A model generated the notes under the pieces. The model was given only the letters and a program-made list of their open reading frames with translations, was not told the DNA's origin and did no database searches. A stretch of DNA of 64,000 nt from Nymphaea colorata (lineage: Eukaryota > Streptophyta > Magnoliopsida > Nymphaeales > Nymphaeaceae). The stretch lies in assembly GCF_008831285.2 (NCBI RefSeq), contig NC_045142.1, forward strand, positions 8,038,713 through 8,102,712, given 5' to 3'. The position numbers and the translations under genes are program-made. Below, one piece after another: positions 11,801 through 22,006 of this stretch (its first letter is position 1; every line of letters starts with the position of its first letter).

Positions 11801-14800
11801 CATTTATCTCATCTCATGCGATGATGGTGATTTCATGCGAAGGCCAAAAATAAATCCTTGGGAGGTGGGAAAATTTGTAACTTTGAAAGCAATCCTAGGT
11901 TGACAAACCACCTGCTAAAAGCTTGACACAATCTTCACCTTCTTTCTCTCTTGAAGTGATTCTTTGAAGTGGCCTTTTTTATGGTACTTGTAAATACACA
12001 TCCATAGCACATAGGCCCTTCCTGACACAATGTCTTGAACAAAAAGCATTAGTTTGCTCTCCATCAGCTTATAACCATCTTGTACATTTAAACAACATAT
12101 GCCTCAATTATTTCTTGAGAAGATCCTTGTTATTCTTCATTCTTCTCGTTTGATCACTCCATTTATTCAAAAAACATCTTTCAATTCTCTTCTATAGAGC
12201 CCATACATTGCTTCCCACACCAATGACCAAACAGATGTTTAATTCTAAAAATTCCTCGATCAAAATTCTTAACATAGCTTGCATGTGATTGCATTCAAAT
12301 TTTCAAATAATTCATTTCGTACTAGCTTGCATGTGATTGCATTCAAATAATTCATTTCGTACCATGCCCACAGCCATGCAGGGGTGGAAGGTCATGTTTT
12401 TTGTTTCTAAGCTGAACATATTTCCTATTAGCATCACTTGCTGCAGAAGTGCTCCAACAAACAAGAAGAATCACATATTTAACAATAGTATATGCCTTAA
12501 TAATAGCTTAAAAACTGAATTAAAAAAGTACAAAAAAAAAGATGATGATAAAGAAAAGAAGACACAAATAATACGATTAAGGATAAGAGAGTAGTAGAAG
12601 AAGAAGGCATTACTTGTATATGTTTCCTTTAGATTGGGAATTTTCTAAGGAAGAATAATTAGCCCAGAATTTTATATTTGAACTTCCAAATAATGGAAGC
12701 TGGTATCATCAAGATAACGCAGACTGCAGATTATTACAGGGAACACTGTCCATGCAAAATGGAGCTGAGCATGTTGAGCCAGGGTGTCTAAGCAATACGA
12801 TGCCTAGGCTGGTGTCTGTGCATGCCTAGACAGCTCACAAGTCACAACCTAAGCATTTTGAGGTTCTTTTGTAAGAAGTTGCTTTTAAGTGTTGAAATAT
12901 AAAAAAGATAAAAATAAATAAACTGTTTGTTGCCACACCCCCACCCTAGTCGTGTATTCTGTATATGTATTCTTGTGTCTAGTTTGTATTTCTATGTATT
13001 ATGCATTTCTATATTTTATATTTCTTTTTGTGTGTGTGTGTGCATGTAGTCTATATCTTTTGTGTTCATATTTTATATCCAGTATATCCTCCCTGTCTTT
13101 TCCTAAAACATGAAACTCTATATAAAATATATTTGTTTTGTTTTGTGCTCTAAAACTTGAAGCTCTAAGCCTCTATATATTTTAGGTCTAGGTGCTTCCT
13201 TAGTCCTTATTGATTCTGTGCTAGTCAATCATCCGATTAGTCTTTCTAAGGCCTTAAGTGAGCTAAGTCTGACTTCCAATTTTGACAATTAACATAATTA
13301 AGCATGCAGCTAAAGCAGATACAGCTGTTTTTTCCTTGTCTCATTTGAGCATTTGGCAGTGCGGCAAGGAAATTTACCATTGCTTACTGAAAGATAAGCA
13401 AAAGGAGTTGGGTGATTGCAGGATCTGGATGGAGCTAGGCTTCATCCTGGACAATTGGTCAGTTGTTGGAGCAGGAATGTGCCTGTATTCAAATTGTATC
13501 ATGCCAGAGAAAAGGGCAGAACTCAGTGGTATTTGGTCTCAAATGGACAGAAATGACAATCATATCTAATCCTAAATGTATGCTAAAGAAATAAGGCCCT
13601 TTCCTAGAATCTGACACGTTTGAGAGAATTAATCCTTTCTACGACCTTCCCATAATATATCTAATCAGAGGGAATGGTTACATTGGACACAAGCTTGTCT
13701 AGAGGGTAGAGGCAAATTGGGAGACGAGTTAGGCGGTACTCTTAATCTCTCAAGCAAGACTTAGTTCCTGAATGGAGAACCATCCACTGAGGTTGTACAA
13801 ATCACAGGAAAAACAGTTTACAGTCTGTAGTGGGTATTTAGGATTAGCCGATTTTTGGTGTATATTTGTTTTGAGGGGAATCCTACTGTTGAGGTTGCAA
13901 TGCTTCTCCTGGCAGGTACGGGACTGTCTGCTTATTTTGCTTTTTGCGTGCTCCTATCATAGTTGTACTTTTTCATTCTTTCTTGCAATACAAGGAGGAG
14001 GCAGAAGCTCCACTAGGATGATTTCGGAATAGACCATACAAGTTCAGCATTGACAATGTCAGGACAACTGCGGAGAAGCATAAAATGTGAGTATCAACAT
14101 GCATATAAAACATGTTTTCTGAAGGAGTAAATAAGGCCTTGTTAGAGGAAAACAGCAAGAAGCCTAACTAGGCAGCCATGATGAGCTGGGAGACTAAAAC
14201 ACATAACCATGCATAAAAAATAAAAAATCTATCAGATCACCTACTTAGATCTTCAAGACTAAAATCCTACAAGAATGTATTTCACCCTAACATCAAGTTG
14301 CTCAATGAACAATTTTTATGTGTTTTTTACAATGTCTTTTGGATATTAATAAATTTCATCCTCTTTCTTTCATCTACTTAATCGTTTATCATCATTTTAG
14401 TGACAAAATTTTGATGACTAAATTTTTGGTGCTAACGTCAATTGAACAATAAAGCTATATGCAAGGCGATTCAGAAAATCGAATATAAAAAAGATACACA
14501 TACAGTTGAAAGAAGACTCACTGACGAATCGCGATGGAAATAACCACAAAATGGTGCAAACTGAGGAAAACGCAACTTCCAAGTTGAAGCAATCAAGACT
14601 GCTATGGGGTGAGAAGATGAAGAATGTCCTAATAAGATATCCGGGTTTCATATCTTCAAGCTGCTTTACTTCATTTCCTGGGTGGATCTCAGATAACTGA
14701 CAAATGGCATCCCATCTCTTATATTCAAAAGAAAGTTGAATGCGAACCTCCGTTCAAGACTCAACGGTTCAGAAGATGGAATATACTTTGATTACTTATT

Positions 14801-15671
14801 GATATATTCTTGTTTCACAGGCAGAACCATATTCCGACAGCTATGAATACTCCGCATCGTCATATCGTCTAGTTAGAGTTAATAAAACATAGTTCAAAGT
14901 ACTTCATTGTATATTCTGCTATGAAATATGATGTCCCCACATTCTCCTTTCTTTGTCGTTTCTGAACGAAAGCTTATTTTTCTGAATAACATATGCTATG
15001 AAAGGAAAAATAAATTTCTATTCCTTTTTCCTTTTTCAATGTCGAAAATGCAATAATCCTTCCAGCAGCTATATCACGTAGTCGATCAAGTAAATTACAA
15101 AAAAAAAAAAAGGAAGGTGTTTTTAACTCACAAAGTTGTAAATCGGAACAAAATCACAAAGAATCATAATTCTCTTCAAACCCAACTTAAGTGCCGCAGT
15201 CAATCCTTCGATCAGGGCCTTCGCCTCCACGACCGCCCTGCTGGAACAGACACCCGTCGGTTTCTTCATCTCGTGCAACAGATTATCATCGGCATCGCAG
15301 ATTGCCACGCCGACTGCCGACAACGGGACCCACGCGCCATCCACGGGCTCCAAGCTAACCATGCCCTTGAAGAACAACCTGAACGGCACGTCGCTGCCCT
15401 CAGCAGCACCGAACGGCCGCTCGAAAAAATCACCGTCGTTATCCCACTCCTCATCGGGCATATCCTTCATTTGGCGGGCGAATTCCTTGTCGTGCAGCCA
15501 GAGCTCCGAGACCTCGTAGCTCTTCCTAGCCGCCGTGACGGAAAGAGGGGTGGGGGCGAGGGACGTGGAGGTGACGGAGCTGGCGGAGATGGCCAATGCT
15601 TCCTCCATCTGGAGGCGGAAGGCGAGGTCACGACCTGATTCTAGCGTTTCCGCCATCCTGAGCTCCTCCAT
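6612..15671 (-). CDS. RNase H-like / RING1-IBR-RING2 E3 ubiquitin ligase (three exons)
   Basis: Complete gene on the minus strand: join(15671..15132, 11117..10330, 6807..6612). It encodes 507 aa from ATG at 15671, or 518 aa counted from the GTG at 15704 that replaces the paralogue's ATG. Introns are 4.0 kb and 3.5 kb, both GT-AG. In the 518-residue numbering the order is: UIM-like helix 27-37, RNase H-like (RVT_3) domain about 107-191, RING1 C267-C315, IBR C353-C409, RING2 from C435 with catalytic Cys C448, and an acidic Asp/Glu/Ser/Tyr-rich tail from about 484. All RBR zinc ligands appear present. RBR ligases take ubiquitin from an E2 (bound by RING1) onto the RING2 cysteine and then pass it to substrate. 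Fusion to an N-terminal RVT_3 domain marks a plant-specific RBR group (RSL1-like in databases); substrates are unknown. The altered start leaves expression uncertain. Confidence 0.88.
6808..10329 (-). other. Intron 2 of RBR gene (3.5 kb)
   Basis: GT-AG intron (donor GTAAAT at 10329, acceptor CAG ending 6808) splitting RING2. It contains a possible degenerate MITE at about 7012-7275, whose two ends read AAAGGTAGAATGGGGTG and, on the other strand, AAAGAACAGAGGGGTAG. A (CT)n(AT)n(AC)n tract lies at 8746-8824. The rest is AT-rich filler. The short open frames in it show no domains. Confidence 0.85.
8746..8824. repeat. Compound (CT)n(AT)n(AC)n microsatellite
   Basis: Continuous dinucleotide repeat with two motif switches, within intron 2 of the RBR gene. 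Such tracts are usually polymorphic in length. Confidence 0.95.
10330..11117 (-). CDS. RBR ligase exon 2: RING1, IBR and start of RING2
   Basis: 788 bp after acceptor TTGTAG. It opens in phase 0 with Ile-Met-Arg-Arg-Trp and TAKQRKIANLVDQI, the usual linker of this family. RING1: CSIC, GCSHRFCFSC, CPHPEC (C3HC4). IBR: CPYEMC, CTC, CIKC, FCIYC, then PWHEGLSC. RING2 begins CVKC and reaches KGCYHMTC, whose first Cys is the ubiquitin-accepting residue in RBR ligases. The exon ends AG|GTAAAT, splitting an Arg codon. The only Met near its start is residue 2 of the exon, which is not a gene start. Confidence 0.95.
11118..15131 (-). other. Intron 1 of RBR gene (4.0 kb)
   Basis: GT-AG intron between GTGAGT (15131) and TTGTAG (11118). 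Its 5' 1.8 kb (15131-13346 on the minus strand) is shared with the left tandem block; the rest is not. It contains a direct repeat at 12275-12362 and GCCTAGG-type sequence near 12800. No coding domain was seen in the open frames. Confidence 0.85.
12275..12362. repeat. Two-unit direct repeat in intron 1
   Basis: TAGCTTGCATGTGATTGC...TTCATTTCGTAC occurs twice back to back (12275-12322 and 12323-12362). The units differ by an 8-base insertion (TTTTCAAA) in the first. Confidence 0.85.
15132..15671 (-). CDS. RBR ligase exon 1: UIM-like helix and RNase H-like domain
   Basis: The exon ends AACTTT|GTGAGT (phase 0). The codon aligned with the left copy's ATG is GTG here (15704-15702). The next in-frame ATGs are at 15671 (context CAGATGG) and 15656 (context AGGATGGC, purine at -3 and G at +4), so either may be used. 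An out-of-frame ATG also lies at 15708. Compared with the left copy, 32 codons are missing after PLSV. The RVT_3 domain has FFKGM where RNases H have an Asp, keeps Glu160 and Asp184 (numbered from the GTG), and is probably not a working nuclease. Confidence 0.85.
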
Positions 15672-15704
15672 CTGGTGCGAAACCAAGGAGCCTAGGTTCT
15701 CCAC

Positions 15705-16145
15705 TCATCCCCCTCTTCCTTCTCCTTTTCCTACTCCTTCGTGCTCTCGCTCAGTTTCTGCGCGCGAACCACGTCCCTTCCGCGCCCTGGGCGGCTTCTT
15801 CAAGGGGCAAATCAGATACGCGTTAGGATCCGATCCGACCCGATTAGTGTGAACGGGGTTACGTGCGTAATACTGTAACTGACTCGTCGCGGTTAATAAT
15901 CCGGTACGATCCGATACTGTCCGTACCGGACATTATAAATCGGTTTGGATCCGGTAGAATCAGACCCCAACAAGATGAATCTGTCCCCACTCGATCGAGT
16001 CGGCCTGCGATTCGGTGAATCGGTCAGGACTTGGTCGCACCAAACCTGGTGGGCAATCTCAATGGCGGTTCCAAATCCAACAAGTATTTGGATTGCACTG
16101 AGAGGGATCCAGATCTTCATTCTTAGTTTTATTTGCTTCTCGTAA
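15705..16145 (-). promoter_or_regulatory. 5' flank of RBR gene
   Basis: Homologous to 3586-4035. It contains two TCCGA units near 15829 and the CGATCGAGTCGG motif also present in the left copy. It should hold the 5' UTR and proximal promoter. The homology to the left copy ends near 16145, where unrelated AT-rich sequence starts. Confidence 0.4.
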
Positions 16146-16408
16146 AAGCAAAAATAATCATTTGCCAACTTTTTCAAATGTGAGGATATATATATATATA
16201 ATGAAAAAAAGAAAACTTCACCTTAGCGTTTGTTCGCTTGCAAAATAAAGTGAGGATATATATATATATATATAAAAGAAACTTCACTTGGCTTTAGCTT
16301 TGCTTGTTGGGTTGGAAAATAAAGTTATAAATAATTGTTTTTGTGCATTTGGAAAGTAAAGTTATAAATACTTTTTTTTTTTTGTTTTTAGAATTGTACC
16401 AACACTTT
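16146..16408. other. AT-rich spacer with short (AT)n tracts
   Basis: Two (AT)n tracts at 16189-16200 and 16256-16275, and a repeated phrase (GTGAGGATATATAT) 70 bases apart. No gene seen. Confidence 0.7.
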
Positions 16409-16838
16409 GGGCCTGTTTGGTTGAAAGGAAAGGGAGGGATTGAGCAATCCCTCCTGTGTTTGGTTGGCTAATTAGAAAGGAGGGAAAGAGAGAAAATCTG
16501 TTTGAATGAAAAGGAAAGGAAAAAAAAAAAAAAAATTGTATAGTGTAAATCCAATCCCTCTCAAATGGACGGATTGGAAGGGAAAGGAAATGGAGTAAGT
16601 GCAAAAATGTTGATTGCCCATAATACCCCTCCATGTTTTTTTTTTCCCTGCCTCCCAACCTTTTGACTATTGAAGGTATTATTATAAATTGCATTGTTTC
16701 CTTTTCATTTCATTCAATTTTATCGAAACAAGTTTTTATAATCACCTCTTTCCATTTCATTTCATTCCCTTCCCTTTCTCTTCCCTTCCCTTTCCTTTCC
16801 TTTCCATTCCTTCCCTTTTCCTCCAACCAAAGAGGACG
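16409..16838. mobile_element. MITE-like element, TIR GGGCCTGTTTGGTTG
   Basis: The left end GGGCCTGTTTGGTTGAAAGG pairs with the reverse complement of the right end, GTCCTCTTTGGTTGGAGGAA. Purine-rich subterminal sequence on one side mirrors pyrimidine-rich sequence on the other. About 430 bp, non-coding. No certain target duplication was found, so the superfamily is open. Confidence 0.65.
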
Positions 16839-18181
16839 TAAACTCTCGTTCATTTAATTCTTTTTGAGGCATGCATTTGACTAGTCAAACTTTGTCATGC
16901 ACTTTTGCACATGGTTTTCTCCGTGCCATAGTTGCAGATCTAAACTTATCTCTATGGATCACATTGTCTGCAACCCATTTCCTATTAACCGGACATGTTT
17001 ATTACATATATGCCACGTCCATAAAAATTACAAAATTTGTGGAAGAAAAATGAAAAATATTAATTTATGCACAAGAATTATGTATCATGTAATTCAGAAT
17101 ATTTTCTATGGGGGAGTGAAGGACTTCTAGTATTTTATGTTGGTATGGCAATTGTTAACTTTGGGTGTATAGAGTTAATAACCCGTCGGTCGGTCGAATA
17201 AGATCAAAAGTCATTTCCTTTACCTCTAAAGTTATGGTAGACATCAGAACCTAGATGGAGTGTGGTACACTTATGAACTAAGGCGTTGTGCTCACACACT
17301 TTTTATTGTCTAGGCAATAACACTCACTGTGATCAAACATACAATACCCTTTCTACTGTCATTCCGACCACCTATGCCATATCCTTTAAAGCTGAACATT
17401 TGTGAATTTTTTTTATTTTTTCATCAAAGGCATTAGAGTGAGCTCCTTGAAATTAACCATAAAAAATGATATATACAAGATCGACAACATCAACAAGGAA
17501 AAGCCAAAGGAAAATGAGCAGGCCAACATATACACAAGTTAAAGGCCGGACACTTGTGAACTAAGCCTGGGCCCTTGGCCGGGCTGCCAGCAAGTGCTTG
17601 GCCCGACTTGAGCCCAGGCTCGAACTCGGAAAAAAGGGTATTGGGCCCGCATGAAATATTATCGAGCCGATTTGGGTGGGCCTGATAATAATTTTTTAAT
17701 ATATATATATATATTATTATTTTTATATATAATTATAATATTTTATTATAACTTTTAATATTTATATATTATTTTATATTAAAAATATATATTTTATAAC
17801 TCACAGAGTTTTTAGTTGTCGGGCCGACCTAATGCGCTTGAACTTAATCATGAAGTTTTAGGTCAAGCTTAATCATGAAATTTTAGGAAGGAGTTTTATT
17901 GTCTTTTCAAGCTTGTCTTTTCAAGCACTGGAATACTTTACCAAATTTAAGACCTGCTTGGACGCCCCAGTCATTTGAGATAAGACTTGGGGAAACATAT
18001 AAACATTGATTATGAAATGAATCATGCAATTAATGATGTCCAACACGCCATGTATGCTAAACATTGTTTTTTAATTTTTTTTTAAAGAGGTGAGTGACTA
18101 TTAAATTACAACATCAGATAAGTCCAATAGTTGCCTTGTTTTACTTACAAAGATAATAAAAAGCTTACAAAGTTTTGAAAT

Positions 18182-18218
<37 letters not shown>

Positions 18219-18469
18219 TAAGAAATGTAGTAAAAGCTTTGTCCTCTTTTAAAGAACTTCGGCAACAACCTGAATTTGTGAATGCCTTTAAATTGAATTT
18301 TGAATAAGTAATATGATATGACATATTATATTTAGGAAAATTAAAATAAAGCTGGTTTTCTCGACATTGTCGAAGGACCAAATCTTTTAAAGCACCATAA
18401 ATCATTGTTATACTAAATCGTTGCTAATGCACTGAAGAGATAGAAAAAAATTTAGTGTGAAACCAAAAT
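16839..18469. other. Intergenic repeats; no gene recognised
   Basis: A block at about 17540-17830 holds GGGCCC/GGCCGGGC/GAGCCCAGGCTCGAAC motifs on both sides of an AT-rich core, like a decayed relative of the GCTCGAGCT-rich elements at 56.4 and 57.3 kb. An (AT)n tract lies at 18184-18215. No protein domain seen. Confidence 0.5.
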
Positions 18470-18500
18470 AGGTGGAGATTGTTGGATAATGGCCCTAACC
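18450..18500 (+). other. Possible polypurine tract and copia-type LTR start
   Basis: AATAGGTGGAGAT is followed by TGTTGGATAATGG. A purine-rich tract directly before TGTTGG is the usual start of a copia 3' LTR. The stretch AACCAAAATAGG.GGAGATT also occurs at 4049-4069. No matching LTR end or coding domain was found nearby. Confidence 0.35.
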
Positions 18501-18877
18501 CCTATCCCTACAACTCGTAACTGCAAAGATATAAGATTAAATTATTAAAAGATTATACGTTACCTTCAAATCATTATCTCACAAGGCATAACCATATGCT
18601 GGGTACCGGGAAAACCTATGAGGCTGACCTATAAATGCCCAACAATACTCTAACTTAGAGTAGTTGTTTTCTCCCAAGTAAGCGCCTCTTAGAGGCAAAC
18701 CCGTGAACGATAACACCTTTGCTTCTGGTTTTCTTTTCCCTTCTTCTACATCTGTTACAGTCAGTGTTGTTGTTGCCTTCTTCATGTTGGAGTCGCCGCT
18801 GGTGAACATGCTGCGCAGACTCAGAGTCTATCACAGACACCGTTCCATTGCTTTAATTCCACCACTAGTACCAGAGC

Positions 18878-19130
18878 CAGTGTGGGCGCCTGCCCACGCC
18901 AGCCCAAGATAGCTCCATGTTTTTGCCTGCTTTATTTTAAGTTTGGTCGTGCATGTACCGGCTTCGGCTTCCATTTTCCTTTCCATAAAATTAAAATTAT
19001 GGGCTTTCCACACGCACGAGAAAGAAACTCAACTGCTTATAGCAGTAGCGGAGCCGGCGTGGGCGCCCACGCCAGCCCAAGGTACTAATACATAGTGCCC
19101 CATAGCCAAAAATTTCTAGCTCCGCCACTG
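18878..19130. mobile_element. hAT-type MITE with perfect 8-bp target duplication
   Basis: Flanked by ACCAGAGC at 18870-18877 and again at 19131-19138. The ends are CAGTGTGGGCGCC on the left and, on the opposite strand, CAGTGGCGGAGCTAG on the right; CAGNG termini with 8-bp duplications are typical of hAT elements. Inside, at 19043, a second left-end-like sequence (CAGTAGCGGAGCC) is followed by the perfect palindrome GGCGTGGGCGCCCACGCC. The outer left end therefore looks like a shortened version of the inner one. Confidence 0.8.
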
Positions 19131-19239
19131 ACCAGAGCCTTGCTTGTCGAATTATAGTAAGTGAAATCTGACCTGGTGCCTGTGCTGCCTAAGTATATCG
19201 TGAGTTATTAATATGCTAATTTAGATTGTATGTCTTGAA

Positions 19240-19346
19240 CATGAAAGCATGCTAGATGATACTAAATAGAATACATGAAGCATGCTAGATGATACTAAAT
19301 AGAATACATGAAGACATGTTAGACAGATTATATGAAGCATGCTAGT
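19240..19346. repeat. Short tandem repeat, about 33-bp unit
   Basis: AGCATGCTAGATGATACTAA...ATACATGA is present twice almost exactly, followed by one or two decayed units (GACATGTTAGACAGATTATA, then AAGCATGCTAG). Confidence 0.85.
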
Positions 19347-19700
19347 CGGAACAAATATAATATGATTTTTTTTTAGGATTCAAAATACAATTTTGTGCTT
19401 AGTCCTCTAAGTTGTACTTCTGTATAAGAGAGTCTAAATGTGACATAGAACTCAGTCGAGCTCTAGACTTAAGCATGCATATCTGTCAAGTTTTTATCAG
19501 GAAAATTTCAAGAAAATGGAGACGCAGTAATATGAACAAGATACAATAACTCTCATCGAGTGGACCGGCCAGAAATGCACACATGCACGAGAGAGGAAAG
19601 AAGATACTTTTGGACAATATTTTGCCGGACACACTGGCGCAGCCGGAGAGCACTTTGCTCCGATTCTAGATGTGCAAGAGCTCGGACTACAAAGAACTTT
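19347..19700. other. Spacer before the LTR cluster
   Basis: AT-rich single-copy-looking sequence without a recognised gene or repeat. It ends at the TGTAATCACCCC start of the first LTR. Confidence 0.5.
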
Positions 19701-20139
19701 TGTAATCACCCCAAATTTTTCCAAAATGCTACGTGCATTTACCAAGACATAAAACCCAAATTTTGGGACCCAAATTAGATCCAAAACTCAAGTTTAGATC
19801 CAAATCAAACATTTTAAACCGAAAATTCAAATCGAGTTCAAAACGACGAAATTTGAGTGTCGCGCATTCACAGACCCTCCCGTTGTTTTAAGGTCTCATT
19901 CTCATGCCAAAACACGATTTTAAGCCTAAGTCACATGCCAGAACGAATCGACAACCGACTGAACCAAAATCAGATTTGGAGTGAGTTCGGAGTCGGTCAA
20001 AATGAAGTCAACCACTCACTTGTAACAAAAAATCTTTTTTTTTTTTAAAAGGAAATGATAATAATAATAATAGTTCTATTATTTTACAAACAACTCTTTA
20101 TAAAATTAAGTTTTTAAAAAAGTGTGTTTTTGGGTTCCC

Positions 20140-20270
20140 ACGACGCGCAGTCGCACGACCTCACGTCACGTGACCGTGTGACAGCACGACGCATTGCCGC
20201 GCGATGTGCGATCGCATGTGCGGTCGCGACAACGCCTCATGCGTGTTGCCACGCGCACACACTGTCGAAA
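20140..20270 (+). promoter_or_regulatory. CpG-rich block upstream of the LTR TATA box
   Basis: A GC-rich island (CACGACGCGCAGTCGCACG, GCGATGTGCGATCGC and similar) in otherwise AT-rich DNA, about 230-350 bp upstream of the TATA box near 20495. The corresponding block in LTR 3 is at 25895-26025. The position suggests the U3 enhancer/promoter; that is inference. Confidence 0.5.
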
Positions 20271-20814
20271 CCCCAATTTTTTTTTTCAAAAATTGACCTT
20301 TAAAGGGTGATTTTGAGCATTTTAAGTGGGCATTAGCCTACCTACACCTCAAAAATGAATTTTCTGGCCTAATGGCCAATCATACTTAGGCAAAAGCTAT
20401 TTCTTTTGAGAAAAATTGAAATAATTTAAAATTTGTATGAAAATGTTATGAAATTCAAAAAAAAATTGACTTTTGAGTTTTTGCTCTAAAACTCTATAAA
20501 AACACATATTTTCCTTCCTCTTGGGCAAGAGCTAGTCTTTGGAGATACTCAAGTGCATTCTCGCTTGAGGACTTAGAGTTTTTAGCTCTCTTCCTCTTCT
20601 TTCCTTCTCATTCTTTTTCTTCTTCTCCAACTTGGAGCAAGCTTCATCAAACTACAACTTTTCAAGGGAGTACAAAAAATCCCTTAGAGGCCTCATCTTC
20701 ATCATCTTAGAGTTTTTTCAAGGTAAATTTAGGATCACTCGAAACAAAGGTGATCATTTTTCTCTAAATAATTGTCATTAGAGATATATAATCAACATCC
20801 CACTCCATTCTTTC

Positions 20815-21340
20815 ATTTGTTTCTCTCATCTTCATCTCCCCAATGTTATAAGAGATAGCTCTCAAATCTCTATTTTAGAGTCAAGAAGCTATGCTTGAAT
20901 ACACCGGGAGCACGAGAAGGCGATATGATATTTTATTTTACGATTGAAGTATGCTCTCTCTTTCTTGAATGTAGCATTCTTTTAGTTTCCTCATTTTCCA
21001 TCTTCTTCATCTCCCCATGGCCATACAAAATAACTCTAAAATCTCATTTTCAGAGTCAAGAAGCTATTCTTGAGTGCACTGGGAGCATGAGAAAGTAAAG
21101 TGATATTTCATTTTATGATTGAAACATGCTCTTTTCTTGAATGTTGTGTTATTTCGGTTTCCTTATTTGCTCTCATCCTCATTTCTCCATGACCATATGA
21201 GATAACTCTCCAATCTCTATTTTAGAGTCGAGAAACTATGCATGAGTGCACCAAGAACATGAGAAGATGAGATCATATTTCATTTTATGATTGAATCATA
21301 CTTTTTCTCTCTCTCTCTCTTTTCTTGAATATTGCTTTGT
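20815..21340 (+). repeat. Degenerate tandem repeat downstream of the LTR TATA box
   Basis: About three units of 170-180 bp. Each carries a phrase like AACTCT.AAATCTC.ATTTTAGAGTC, then AAGAAGCTAT, a CTTGAATGCACC.GGAGCA stretch and TGATATTTCATTTTATGATTGA. Units begin near 20840, 21020 and 21195. Confidence 0.75.
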
Positions 21341-21926
21341 TTTAAGAAATTATCTATGCATAGTTGTTTGATTTTCTACTTATATGTAAATGCACAACGA
21401 GAATGAAAGTGTGGTTTGAGACTCTTTATTCGTATGTTAATTTTTGAGGTTGAGGCTTGTCCAACCCGGGGAAAACCCTTATGAATATGTACATGTTAAT
21501 ATATACTTTCATGTTATTTTGCGCTAGTTTCATTTCTAATCATCCGATTAGGAACCCTAATGAACACCTTATCATGTGGTTCGTTTTTCTTACATACCCA
21601 ATGGTGGAACAAACATATTTTTGTGTAACAAACAAAATAATTACATTTTATGTTCATATATAAAAAATATTTGAAATCATGTTTTCCACAATATTTTTTA
21701 AAGAACAATTTCTAATGTGGCTTTGGAGACTTAGCTTACACTGTTGCATGAGTCTAAGCTCCCCTCCAGCCTACATCAAAGTTGAAGTCGGTTATTTTAA
21801 GTCATTTCTTGATTTCTAATTTCATGAAGACACATATGTATATACACATTATATACATATATGCGCTCATGATATTCTCTTCATCATTCTCTCTCTATGT
21901 TTCCACATTCTATTTTACTAATTTTA

Positions 21927-21927
<1 letters not shown>

Positions 21928-22002
<75 letters not shown>
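21928..22002. repeat. (AT)n microsatellite in LTR 1
   Basis: An uninterrupted AT tract of about 75 bp. It explains the apparent IYIYIY open frame here. Confidence 0.95.

Positions 22003-22006
<4 letters not shown>

Larger units (their letters stand above)
13346..16145. repeat. Tandem duplication block, right copy
   Basis: Collinear with 1144-4035, covering the 5' part of intron 1, exon 1 and the 5' flank. Relative to the left copy it has a 96-bp deletion in exon 1, an extra stretch of about 33 bp near 14190, an extra stretch of about 45 bp near 16030, and fewer TCCGA units. Confidence 0.9.
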
